A DNA stretch of 64,000 nt from Yamagishiella unicocca (Eukaryota > Chlorophyta > Chlorophyceae > Chlamydomonadales > Volvocaceae): assembly GCA_003116995.1 (NCBI GenBank), contig BDSL01000009.1, positions 1,466,501 to 1,530,500 of the forward strand, written 5' to 3'. This document shows, in pieces, positions 46,301-56,475 of this stretch (positions within the stretch are counted from its first letter, which is position 1; the number at the start of each line of letters is the position of its first letter). The position numbers and the translations under genes were made by a program. The notes under the pieces are model-generated. The model did not search any database, was not told where the DNA came from, and saw nothing but the letters and a program-made list of their open reading frames with translations.

Positions 46301-47264
46301 TTTGGAGATGCACCCGGGGGGAAGGGTACAAAAAAGGGCACCCGGGGGGGTTACAGAAAAGAACCCGGGGGGGGGCCAGCAAGGGGCTGCGGCCTGTTCC
46401 ATGTGTTTTGCTTCCTGCCACAACTGGACCGCCCGTCTTTCCCTTCAGTGTCTAGCGCTTTGGGTCTTATCATGTTGGCCTGGGTGATGCGGATCGGGCT
46501 GCGGGTTCGGGCATGGGCAGCTCGGGTGCTGGGTCGGAGGACGATGGATGCATGCGGCCGGGCGGCCAGCGGGGGGGGAGCGGAGAAGAGGGAAAGCTGC
46601 GTGGGGCTGGGCGAGCAGCCAAGGCAACTGGCGCCCATGCCACGTTAACGCGCTCCACGCCGCCACCTGGTGGCTGCCGTACAGGTGGTTAAGAAGCTGA
46701 TCCTGCTGTACTTGTGCGAGCGCCCAGGGCCGGATCACAGCAGCCCGGCGTGCCTTGCAAACTTCGCGGTGGGTGGCGGGTCTGGGGTTTTACGGAATGA
46801 AGGGGGGGGCATTGAGGCCGAGGATGAAGGGGGGGGGTGGCATAAAAACCGAGAATGAAGGGGGGGCGGCATAAAGACCGAGAATGAAAGGGGGAACCAG
46901 GAGTCGGGGGCATACACATCGCGACCGTGCACGATGCGACGACGGGAACAATTTTCAATAGTCCGAGCCGTGTATAGCTGTCGTATAGTGGTGCTGCGCG
47001 CGCGTGTGCCAGGCCGCGCCCCTACCCCACGGCCTTCCTCACCCTCCCTCCTCCCGCACCGAATTGAACAATTGATGCATCCCCCCCCGTCTCGGGTTGC
47101 CACCTGACTGCTGCTACTGCTACCGCTCTACTGACCGCTGCTGCTGCTGCCGCTGCTGATCCTGCCGCTGCTGCTGCTGCCGCTGCTGCTACTGCCGCTG
47201 CTGCGCGGCTCAGGTAGAGGAGAGGATCGTGCGCCGCTGGGTGCCTGACGCCACCAGGGACTGA
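43387..47264 (+). CDS. TSEN2: tRNA-splicing endonuclease catalytic subunit SEN2
   Basis: Seven exons, all phase 0, give 449 residues: 43387-43500, 43733-44497, 44903-44971, 45350-45427, 45917-46105, 46685-46768, 47214-47264. Exon 2 is mostly disordered (Ala, Gly, Glu, Gln), ending in the conserved RLTLEESFFLHFVLRCL. The endonuclease fold follows: SNFVTSYVAYHHLKAKGWIP, then SGLLYGVDYVVYQLHPVG with AHSDFGVLV. The catalytic triad is visible: Tyr of VVYQ, His eight residues later, and Lys of VVKKLILLYL. SEN2 cuts the 5' exon-intron junction of intron-containing pre-tRNAs in the nucleus. The ATG at 43387 directly follows a pyrimidine tract and CAG, so this exon may be internal with an upstream start. 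Related to family length (human about 465). Confidence 0.9.
43483..43602 (+). repeat. Three tandem 40-bp copies spanning the exon 1 donor site
   Basis: Units at 43483, 43523 and 43563 each contain cagtgctgcaccggacag followed by gtgggagcaggg, that is, the end of exon 1 plus its 5' splice site. The array therefore offers three donors 40 bp apart. Only the first keeps the frame with exon 2. Confidence 0.95.
45674..45692. repeat. Short telomere-like repeat in a TSEN2 intron
   Basis: aaccctaaaaccctaaaccc: two near copies of CCCTAAAA, the volvocine telomere unit. Too short to be more than a trace. Confidence 0.6.
45799..45818. repeat. Poly-C run
   Basis: Eighteen or more consecutive C in an intron of TSEN2, a site where sequencing errors are likely. 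Confidence 0.9.
46262..46312 (-). repeat. Dispersed intronic repeat, family A fragment
   Basis: Contains acatacgtttggagatgcac, the reverse complement of the family core, antisense within TSEN2 intron 5. Confidence 0.6.
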
Positions 47265-47308
47265 CGCCACCAGGGACTGACGCCACCAGGGACTGACGCC
47301 ACCAGGGA
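47245..47308 (+). repeat. Four 16-bp tandem copies over the TSEN2 stop codon
   Basis: ctgacgccaccaggga is repeated four times. The first copy supplies the last codons (DATRD) and the TGA at 47262-47264. Confidence 0.95.
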
Positions 47309-47932
47309 CTGACGGGCCGCCCCGGGTCGCCGACCTGCCGAGGAACCGGGGGGGATCAGAACCAGGGGCCAGGGCCCGCGAGCGGCCGCGGAGGCCGTGG
47401 ATTGGGGCTTCAAGGTCGGTCTTGTTTGACGGCCCCATCAAGCGGGTGGGGGCCTTGCTCCCCGCTCCTACGATCCCGCTGCAGCTGGGCGCATCGCCGC
47501 TGCGTGCATACGACACCCCCAGCGGCCCGCCGCTAGGAGCAGCAGCAGCAGCTACAGCTACACAGCAGTGCCTGCCGGCCGGTCTGTTGCGCTGACGAAC
47601 GAGCACCAGGGCCCCTCGCACGACCCACATCCTACTGGGCCATTAGGGTAGGGCCGCGTCTGGCGCCTCAGGTAGATATTCCGTTAAACGCAGCCGGACG
47701 AGGCAGCAACGGCCTCCCAAGGCGCCACTTGGACCCACCGTTGCGGCCCGGTTGTCATCCTGGCGCGCGGTGCTGGGTGAACCTGTTTGAGGGGGGGAGA
47801 GAGCCGTTGGCGCTCAAGCGGGCGGATGTAGTAGTAGTAACTGTTACAGTGGGCCCCAGACCATCAGATAGACGTTGTGTGCTGCGCCCGGCTACGACTG
47901 AACTGTCACGCGCCGTGCAGGGCGAGGCAGCA

Positions 47933-47937
47933 TGTAA
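47933..47937 (+). promoter_or_regulatory. Putative TSEN2 polyadenylation signal
   Basis: TGTAA in gcatgtaaatcc, 669 bp after the stop. I saw no earlier TGTAA on this strand between stop and here. Confidence 0.5.
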
Positions 47938-48192
47938 ATCCAAGGTGCTGCTGCGCACCCCCGCTGTCCATTCGGCCTGATGGCCCCGCACGGCACCGCA
48001 TACACCGCATGGACTGCCGCTGCTCTCCCTGGAGGGCCCCTAGCATAGGGCCCTCCTGCCCGCCCGCCTGCCCGCCTGCCGTGGGTTCGCAGCGTGTACG
48101 CCTCAGCACGCCCCCCTGGGTGGGTCTGCAGGTAACCCCCTCACTGCTGGTGTCGTACCTGACAAGACTCCGAGCTCACACTGTGCTCGACC
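47938..48192. other. Gap between convergent 3' ends
   Basis: About 250 bp between the TSEN2 signal and the DAO signals. No gene or RNA feature is seen. Confidence 0.5.
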
Positions 48193-48262
48193 TTACATGA
48201 GCTGATTTACAAGAGCGGATTTACATGAGCGGACTCGCATGAGCTGATTTACATGAGCTGAC
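48193..48262 (-). promoter_or_regulatory. Tandem 14-bp repeat carrying four polyadenylation signals (DAO side)
   Basis: On the plus strand five 14-bp units run ttacatgagctgat, ttacaagagcggat, ttacatgagcggac, tcgcatgagctgat, ttacatgagctgac. Four contain TTACA, which is TGTAA on the minus strand (48193, 48207, 48221, 48249). They lie about 720-775 bp past the DAO stop codon. Confidence 0.8.
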
Positions 48263-48513
48263 GCCCTGAAGTAGGCCGGTCTCCCTGGCCAGTACGTGGC
48301 CAGCTGTTGCTGCATGGCGGGGGGGGGAGTTCTAGCCGCCGGAAGGGCGTGGTGGCAGGCCGCCCTGGGGACAGGCCGCCCGTTGGTCCGCCCGTTGGTA
48401 CGACGGGCGCTTCTAGGGACGACCGGTACGTCAGGTGGGACGACACAATCTTCTTTCTGCGCCACGTGATGGGCGTCGTTGTTACACGGGCCCCGACCTG
48501 GAATACCTAAAAC

Positions 48514-48596
48514 AGGTTCTCCAGCATGCGGTTCCAAACGAGTGTGCCGAACGTTTCCTGCTCGTGCCGACCCACGGGTCTCCCTCTCATACCCCA
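48514..48596 (+). repeat. Dispersed repeat, family A with module B
   Basis: ggttctccagcatgcggttc joined to cgacccacgggtctccctct, antisense in the probable DAO 3' untranslated region. Confidence 0.7.
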
Positions 48597-48968
48597 CGTG
48601 GTCCTTGGCAGCCGGCTTCGTCCGCCAGCTTGGCCCCACGTCGCCGCCGCTGTCACAGCTACGAGTAGGACTCGACCCAGCCAGGGGAAAACCCTTTGCG
48701 CAACTCCGGCGTCTATCTCCTGATGTACTACAACACCAACCACGAAACAACACAACAAAATACAATACATCCCCAACTTCTTCATCTTCTCCCCTTCCCC
48801 CTGCGGTGCCTTCCCCCCTTCCATCCGCAAGAACGTCTCCAACTCGGTAATAGTTTTCACTGCCGACCTGCGGGCTTCCTCTCAAACCCCACCACGCGAG
48901 CACCCCGTGCACCCGCCGCCCACCCACCTGCGGCGCCTTCCCAACTGCCCCTGGTTTCTGCAACCCCC

Positions 48969-51900
48969 CTACACCACCCCTTCCTCCTGCAGCAGCCTCA
49001 CCACATCCCCCGCACAGCCCCACGCCAGCGTCAGTCCTGCTCCCCCGTGGCCGTAGTTGTGCACCACCGGCACCACCCGCCCGTCCGCCAGCCGCGCCCC
49101 CTCCCTCTCCAGCTCCAGCCTCAGGCTGCTACGCCCGGGCCTCAGCCCCACCCAGTCCGACACCACCTCGGCGCCCGCAAGGGACGGCAGCAGGCGGCGG
49201 CAGCCGGCTAGGATGTGGGCCTTATCCTGCGCCGATACCTCCCGGCTGAAGTCACCCACCTGGCCTGTGCCCCCCAGGACCACGGTGTCCCTGAGAGGAA
49301 ACTCGCGGGCAGGGGGAAGGGTGGCGGATGCGGGGGGCCCGGTTGGAGAGGAAACCCGTGGGTCGGCACTTAAGAGACGAGTAGAACCGACGCGGAAAGG
49401 GGATGGGGCTGGGGTGGGGAGATGGAGAGGGCGGATGCGGGGATGGAGGCGGGGTGGTGTTTCCCATTCGGGGGGTTGCAAGGAAAACCCGTGTATGCAG
49501 GGAAGCCGTCTAGTCGGGGGGTTCGAGGGAAACCCGTGGATGTCCGAAAAAACGTTTAAAACAGAAGTTTTGAGATGCATGCTGGGTCGGGGGGTGGGGG
49601 ATGGTGGCACACGGCGCGCGACGGCGGCCAGGAGGGAGGGAGACGGGAAGGTGTATGCGTGTGTGTGGATGTCCGGGGCTGGGCCAGCCCAGGGGTCGGG
49701 TGGGCAGGGGCGCCGAGCGGTGCGGTGCGGTGCGGTGTTTGTGTGTTTTGTGGAGGCGACGAGTTGTGGGTGTGCGCCCTGCTGCTCCTGGCTCCTGATG
49801 CCCTTCCCTCCCAATGACCACCCGTGAGGCCCCAGAATACCTGCCAACGAACCCGCCACCCATCCCAACTGCGCCCTGCCTCCAAGCCAAGCCAAGCCAA
49901 CCACCTTCCCTTCGGTGACCGCGGCACCTTTCGTCTCCCTCTCCCTTTCCTCCCCACCTGTCGCCTCCTATCCCCTCCTATTCCCACCCATCCCCACCTC
50001 TTCCACCGCCTACTCACCGGTTCGGGATGATGTAGAACGGCTCGAAGAAGTACGCCTCAGTCACCCACGGCGCCCGCACACGCAAGATCTGGCCGCGTAT
50101 GGGGTACACCAGCTTGTCGCCCAGCAGCTCCCGGGACCCCAGCCCCGCGGCGTTCACCACCACGTCCGCGCAGCTCAGCTCGCCCAGGGAGCTCAGTCGG
50201 GGGACCCGCTGCAGCCGCCCGCCCAGAGCCTCAATCTAGTCAGGTCGGGTCAAGTCGGGTTGGATCGGGTCGGGTCGGGTCGGGCGGGACGCTGGGGCAC
50301 AGCCTCCGCCGTAGCGGGCCGCCACAGTGCTCCAGGGCCCCCGCCTGGCCCCGCCGCCACCCCCGCTATGCACCAACTACATTACCCCAGTCGAGTTACC
50401 GGTCTTTTACTTGTAGCCCCCACCCCCGCAGCGGCCATTTCCCTACGCCGCGCGGGATCCTTGTTTGCGTTAGCCTAGGCGTCGCAGCCGGAGTAGACAT
50501 AGCCGCCGAGGGTCAGCTTACGATCTCCGCTTTTCGCAAGTTCTCCAGCATGTATCTCCATAACGGATGTCAAAACGGTAACGGTTTCCCCCCTCGTACA
50601 CGGGTGTTCCTCGCAACCCCTCGCGGCGCCCCGGCCGCTTTTGCGGGTCCCGCCTTCCCCCTATGTTCGTTTGTCCATGATGCGGATGTGTTATTAATTT
50701 CAGCGGCTTCCCAAAACTGCCTGACGGCTCCCCCAGAGAGCACAGACATGGCCCGGGCACCTCTCCTCAACATCGGCCTTTTCATATCGTCCCCCTCGTC
50801 CCCCCGCCATCCCAGCCGATCCCCACCTCCTCCCCCGGGTGTAACCGGGTCTCTTTGCCACGGCCCCCACCCCCAGCTCTGCGCCAGCTAGCTTCTACCC
50901 TCCGCTTCCTATGCCGTGTAACCGGGTCTTCTCGCCACCCCTCCCTCACCCCCACCTGCGCCGTCAGCCAGGGCAAGTACCGCGACCCCTCGCACACCAC
51001 CGAGTTCCAGTGGTAGCCCCAGCCGCACTGAAACGGCTCCGGCTCCGAAGCCGATGGGGGCCGGCCGGTACGACTGACACTGTCCAGCATGCGCTGGTCT
51101 ATCAGCTGGAAGTTGTAGGCGATATCGCGCCAGAAGGGCAGCGGCTGGGGCTCCGGGTACAAGCTGCGTGGTCCGGGGGGGAGGGATGTGGGGAAGGTAG
51201 GTGGAGGCGGGCGAATGGATGGGTTTGCGGGGAAAACCCGTGGGGCGAATGGATGGGAGAGGGGGCGGCGAGAAACCGTTGCATGGAAGATGGCGAGAAG
51301 CCCCGTCCATGGCGGGGCAGCGGTATGGGGTGGGTGCAAGGAGACCTGGGGGAGCGATATGGGTTGTGTAGAAGCAGACTGGAGGAGGGGGCGCGGCGTC
51401 TAAGGTGGCGTCTGGGAGCGGCAGGGCAGGGGCGTGGGGGTAGTGGGGGTAGGTGACGAGGAGACCCGAGGGTGGTCGCAAAAGAGGACTGGTTACTCGA
51501 CATGGGAAGACCCGAGGGAGGGGGGGGGTGAGGTGCGGGCTGCACGGGCGGAGGTGCCCGCCACGAGGGCCTCACTGCGGTGCGGCGCCCAACGCTTGGA
51601 ACCACGCGGAACTTGCTCCTTCACTCGCGGCCGCTGTCCTAGCTATCGACCAACTGTGTTGCGCACCGTAACCGCTTGTGTGCCGCTGCAACACAGCTGC
51701 GGGCGCAGCGGATGCCGCTAGAGGAGGCGGGTGGGCGCACACCGGGTGCAGGGGGGGGCACCTTTCGGGGGGGGGGATGATGGGCAGCCGCTTGTGAGGC
51801 CAGCCCCGCTCTTGATCTAGTACCCACAGCCATTGACACCTTTCCGAGCTGGCCGAGCTGATGGGGGAGCACCCCTCGGAGCTCGGGTGACGACTGCAGC

Positions 51901-52561
51901 AGCTGCTACTGCCGCTGCTGCTACTGCCGCTGCCGCTAGTGCCGTTGCTGCTGGCTGCACCTCCCCCGGGCAGCTCCCTCCCCCCCGCCAGCCCGCACCT
52001 GTTCACCGCACACAACGTGACACCGGCCACGTCAGCGTCCCGCGAGTGAGCCAGTTGCATCAGGTGGTCGTACGTGGCTGCGCCCCAACGGTTGATCAAC
52101 GACTCGGGGGTGTCGGAAAGCTTGTACGGCCCCCAGAGGCCTGCAGCACCCGCGGTGGTGGTGTCGGCCTCGAACTCCGACGCCACGACGGTCACTTCCA
52201 AGGGTCGGGGCGGGGAGGCCGCGGCAGCGGCGCCGGGGGTGCTATACGGGCCGGGCTGGGCGGTGTGCTGGAGGAGCCTCAGCGCCGAGGTGAGGCCGAC
52301 AACACCGCCGCCCACTATGCAGACCCGGAGTGGCTGCCGGGACTCTCCTCGACCGTCACCCCACAATGCAGCCGCGCAGAACAGCCGAAGGCTGCGGGGC
52401 TGCGTAGCGGCTGCACGTCGCCATGCTCGGCATGGCAGTGATTGCGTTCCCCCAGGAGCAGGTCGGTGTCTTACAGGTGTGGTGGATCCGGTAACTAGGT
52501 GCGCTGTACTTTCTATGTTTGGAGCCCAGTTTGCGATCCTAGGTCGACAGGCTAGAGGCAT
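48969..52561 (-). CDS. DAO: D-amino-acid oxidase (FAD-dependent)
   Basis: Four exons in phase give 436 residues from ATG 52561: 51999-52561, 50956-51163, 50018-50235, 48969-49290. The FAD Rossmann strand is RVCIVGGGVVGLTSALRLL; then TTTAGAAGLWGPYKLSDTPE, PLPFWRDIAYNFQLIDQRML, ADVVVNAAGLGSRELLGDKL, YFFEPFYIIPNRDTVVLGGT (Tyr of FYIIP aligned with the substrate tyrosine), GLRPGRSSLRLE (substrate-carboxylate Arg) and the signature HNYGHGGAGLTLAWGCA. The enzyme deaminates D-amino acids to keto acids, ammonia and peroxide. An N-terminal extension of about 70 Arg/Ala-rich residues precedes the FAD motif and could be a targeting peptide; the C-terminus (EEGVV) lacks an SKL-type signal. The frame stays open to 52630 but without ATG. 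Paired divergently with CCM1, convergent with TSEN2. Confidence 0.92.
49345..49586 (-). repeat. Dispersed repeat cluster in DAO intron 3
   Basis: Two minus-oriented partial copies: gaaacccgtgggtcggcact (module B) at about 49370, and ggttgcaaggaaaacccgtg ... ttgagatgcatgctgggtcg (family A) at 49475-49586. Confidence 0.7.
50446..50630 (+). repeat. Dispersed repeat, family A, long copy in DAO intron 2
   Basis: Matches the 31178-31352 copy block by block: gatccttgtttgcgttagcc, taggcgtcgcagccgga, gcaagttctccagcatgtat, then acacgggtgttcctcgcaac. Antisense to DAO. Confidence 0.8.
50907..50940 (+). repeat. Module C repeat beside the DAO exon 2 donor
   Basis: cctatgccgtgtaaccgggt followed by cttctcgccaccc ends 15 bp from the donor of exon 50956-51163, antisense to DAO. 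Confidence 0.75.
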
Positions 52562-53409
52562 GTTGACAGGGGCCGGGGTGGAGCACCCGTTTTTTTGAAG
52601 TTCAGATATGTGTGTAACGCATTCAGTCAATACTCCCCAGCATATGCCAGCGGCTCACACCTATCTCAAAATGCGTAAGAGTCGTCCCCAAAAGAGGTCT
52701 ACAGGGCGGCTACTGCAGTCACCTCCCCAGTCCCAAAGAACGCAAAAATGTATGCCGCAAGAGAAGCGAAAATCTAAAGATTACATGGACACAAAACTCG
52801 ATGGCTTCATCTGACGTCGGATCGCATGCCAACCAGACAACCGTCTGAAGCAACTAGCTTTATGGGTACAACCTAAATCTTTACAGGACATGACCAAACG
52901 ACAATTTCGCCAATATGGGTCAGCAATGGACCGCGCATGGCGCGTGCCAGTCGGTGTGTCAGGACCCCCAGGGCAGTAGACAGGGTTGCATTGCCCTAAG
53001 GAGCCCTCTATGGCCTTAATGAGTATGTTGGACCCACATTGCATCTAAAGCGGCAATGCCTGAGCTTCCCCACGTTGGAGTGACGCAATTAGCCGCCACC
53101 CCCGCGCAGCACCCATTTCGCAGCTTTACGGACTGCGCGCTTGCATGACATGATGGTCACTAAAATGGTTTAGGGATGCCTGCTGAATTGATTTGAGAGC
53201 TAGCTGTAACAGGGTTTAAGTAAACCCCAAGTCTGGCTTGTACGGCAGGCTATATGGCACATCAGGACTGGTGAGGAACTGACGACTCCTAAAGCACCTG
53301 AAGCAGACAGTTCTCAATGCCCCAGTGTTTGGGCCCCAATCGGGCGGATATGCTCGCAACGAGCAGTTCTTAGGAGTCATCCTTGCAGCCAAAAGGGCGG
53401 AGCCTCCCC
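52562..53409. other. Divergent promoter region DAO / CCM1
   Basis: About 850 bp between the DAO start and the CCM1 start. It is markedly less GC-rich than the genes. No clear TATA box or known low-CO2 element could be fixed by eye. Bases 52608-52814 form a plus-strand open frame with no family similarity, rejected as a gene. Confidence 0.5.
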
Positions 53410-56400
53410 ATGGAACTGGATGCTCCAGTTGACTCGCAGCTCGACGGCATTGCACCCTCGTCGACAGGCCAGCCAGGCGGTGGAAAAGACAGTGGAAAAG
53501 ACCCCGAGCGCTTTTATTGTCCCTATCCTGGCTGCAACCGGAGTTTTGCGGAGCTATGGCGACTCAAGGTGCACTTCCGTGCACCGCCAGACATTCGTGG
53601 CAGCGGCAAGGAGCGCGGACATGGCACAGAGCTCACGCACTGCCCGAAGTGCGGCAAAACGCTTAAGCCGGGCAAGCACCACGTCGGGTGCTCAGGCAGC
53701 AAGACCAGTGCGCGCCAGGCCAACAAAAGGTCCAGAGCGGTGGGTCTGAACAGGCTGTGGGAGAATTTGGGGCGAACGTAGCAAGCCTTGCCCACACCAA
53801 TCGCCAATTCAAGGGTCGTTGGCAACGCGCCCAGCGTCACTGTCACGGCTGTCAAAAGCTATGGCCTCTGGTTGATACTGGATAGTCAGAATGCTACCAT
53901 TTGGCCTATGGCTGCCTCGCTTCGTCTCCTTGGTGCCCAACCGCCCTGGATTCCTTGGTTCGATTCTCTGCAGGCTGGTGAGGCTGAACCGCCCGATGAC
54001 GCGCTGACGACGTCTCCGCCAGCCAAGCAAGTGAAAAGCGACCTGGACCTGGAGCCGCTCCCAAGTTCTTGGCAGGACTATGCCCGGTCGCACGGCGCGC
54101 AAGCATTGCACCCAATGACGCTCCAGCCGCCGCTGAAGCAGGAGCAACAAGACTGGCCGCCTGCCATACAGCCTGGTATAATCTACGGTCCCAACGGCAC
54201 GGCAACGTGAGTTGCACCTTTACAAGTAATTTGGCGAAGACTTGGTTCGCCTTGCAGGGGAGCACCGTTTCTGCGACTCGCAGGATTTCAACTCAGTCTT
54301 TGCCTAATGATAACAATGTTTATATCCTAAATGCATTAAATTGAGTTGCACCTGCTCGTCGTTGGTCGCTGCTGCAGGGCTTGCTGGTTACCAGCGCAAG
54401 TCAATGGCTTTGTCCCGCAGCTGTCGGCACAGGGCTATGCACAGCCGCACTACCCTACAGAGCTGCAGTTTAATGGCAGTGCACATGGGTACCCGCAGCA
54501 GGCGCCTGCCTTCCCGAGCCTTCAAGGCTACTCGCAACCGGGCCTATCCGGACTGCAAGAGCCAGGGCAAGTGCTGTCGCTGCCGCCCAACGGAACGTCA
54601 CAGCAACTAGCAGGCATGTCCGGGGGACCGCCTGGCACCGTCCAACCAGGGGCCGTGCCAGGCGTCAACCCTGTGCTGTTCCACCAGCAGGCGCATGACG
54701 CTTCTACCTTGCCACCAGTACACATAGAACACCACGGCCAGCACGCCTCCGCACCCGTCAGCCAACTTGTTCCAGCCCAGTCGCAGGGCCACTCACAGCC
54801 GCAGCAAAATAACGACACTTCTCGTGAAGGGCAGCAGCTGGCTGGTCGAGCACCTGGGAGCTCAGGGCACGGTGGGGATGCCGGCAATCGTGGTAGCGAT
54901 GGTGAAGGCGCGCCAGCGCCAGCGCCAGGTGTGGGTGCTGGTGGCTCGCAGCCTCTACATCAGTGCCCGCCGAAACCCACAACTAGCAACGACAGCTTAG
55001 GGAGCGTCTTCGGAGACGTGGAGGAGTTTACGCGCGACTTCGGGCGCATGCCCTCCCCGCCGCCCTTGCCAGCGGACTTCCACAGCGCATCATCTGGTGG
55101 CAATGGTGGCGTGCTGTTCAATTTCGCCCAGTTCGGCCAGAAGCTTCCGCGCTCGCAGAGCCACACCCGGCTAGACCGCAACCTGTCTGCAGTAGGGCTG
55201 TCGATGGACAACAGCCTGGAGACAGACCTGCTGTACGACCATACCGACGACGGTGACCTCATGCAGCTCCTCTTCGGCGTCCCAGACGAGTTGCCCACAA
55301 TGGCCACAATACACCTGCACAAGTGGAGCAACGAGGAGGAAGAGGAGCCGGGCAGCAGTGCCGCGCGGCCGGGGAACGCGTCAGCAGCCGGACTGGGCGC
55401 TGCCAGCGCAGCGGGCCACCACTTGGCGGAGCGCAGCAGCAGCCATACCGCAGGCGCCACACCGCAGCAGGAGCTGTCGCAGCCGCAGGCGCCGGGGGAA
55501 CATACGCAGCCAGGGACCAACGGGAAAACGGAACTGCATGACGGCCCCAATGCGCACTCGCACGGGTCGGGGCCTGAGCCGTACCTGGTGAGTCATTCGG
55601 TTGGACAGTGCACGGCGTGCGGGTCCTTCCGGATGTCTTGTGCTCGGGGGGAAACGATTAGCGCAGACATGGTGGCGCCCAAACGGCTCCGTTTCACAGT
55701 CACCGTACATGCGCGGCGCGCGCGCCTTCTGGGTTGCAGCATATGGATGCGCGGCGCTGGGTGCTGTGACTCGTTTCCCCGGACGCTTGCAAATTGTGCG
55801 GGTTTCACGTTTCGGACCCTTTTACGGCCCCTTGGAGACGTTGGCACTTTGCCGACCGGAGCTTTCCTTTGGATGCAAGCTACGTCGAGCTCGAGGCCCA
55901 CGGCTTGCTTCGCTTCTTTCGCGATTTGGCGTGGCTGTTGTGGCGAAGCACACCTTGTCGGCAGTCATTTCTGCTGAAGCAACGGCATGGCGACTTTTTA
56001 CGCAGGTCAATACCTATAATACATCATCCGCCAGCCGCGCGGCCAATAAATCCCCCTCTTTGCCACTAGGCACCTGCTGCCGCACATTCATGTCCTCTGT
56101 AAGCCGACCTCCTTCCTTCCGACCACCCGCATGGTGCGTCCAATGCATTAACCGCCTGTCTGCCCTGCGTTTGCGCTCAGGTCCACGGAGGGGGCGTTGG
56201 CGGCGGCAAGGCGGTCCTGGCGCAGCTGGTCAACGGCATGAGCAACCAAAACCACGCTGGCGACGACCACCACAGGTGAGGAACGGGGAATCGAGCGCGC
56301 GTATGCTGGATTGCGACTGATGCAAGTGAAGACCTCCAACTTAGCTTAGTTGCGAGTCAAGATGCCAAATCTAAGCGGTGTTCCCTATCCCCACCATCCA

Positions 56401-56475
56401 CCTCCCGCTGTTCCTGCCTGCAGAGACCATTTGCTCGACGCGGAGACGTTCCGGCTGCTTCAATCATGCGATTGA
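53410..56475 (+). CDS. CCM1: CCM1 / CIA5 master regulator of the carbon-concentrating mechanism
   Basis: Five exons join in phase to 639 residues: 53410-53739, 53974-54206, 54378-55587, 56181-56275, 56424-56475. The N-terminal zinc region reads FYCPYPGCNRSFAELWRLKV, HFRAPPDIRGSGKERGHG, then HCPKCGKTLKPGKHHVGC. Its ligands fall at Cys37, Cys42, His55, Cys78 and Cys81, one residue shifted from Chlamydomonas CCM1 Cys36, Cys41, His54, Cys77, Cys80, where the His54, Cys77 and Cys80 positions are known to matter (His54Tyr is a classic high-CO2-requiring mutation). Then come a Gln/Pro/Gly-rich region, acidic patches (DHTDDGDLMQLLFG, NEEEEEPG) and a short conserved C-terminus (DHLLDAETFRLLQSCD). CCM1 acts in the nucleus to turn on low-CO2 genes. 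The ATG at 53410 is the first in frame; the frame is open further up only from a TTG. Chlamydomonas CCM1 is about 700 residues, so the linker here is shorter. Confidence 0.93.

Noticed and set aside
47022..47630. 202-codon minus-strand frame over the TSEN2 3' end
   Set aside because: It is antisense to the last exon and to the repeats; its Ala runs come from the gctgct microsatellite.
52608..52814. 68-codon plus-strand frame in the DAO-CCM1 promoter
   Set aside because: Lys/Gln-rich with no homology; overlapping the DAO leader makes a gene unlikely.
53950..53975. tRNA B-box-like ggttcgattct in CCM1 intron 1
   Set aside because: No matching A box, acceptor stem or anticodon arm upstream at the right distance; it lies against a splice acceptor.
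55588..56180. Read-through of CCM1 exon 3 into intron 3 (frame open to 55977)
   Set aside because: A good donor (ctggtgagtc) and the in-phase downstream exons with the conserved C-terminus favour splicing.
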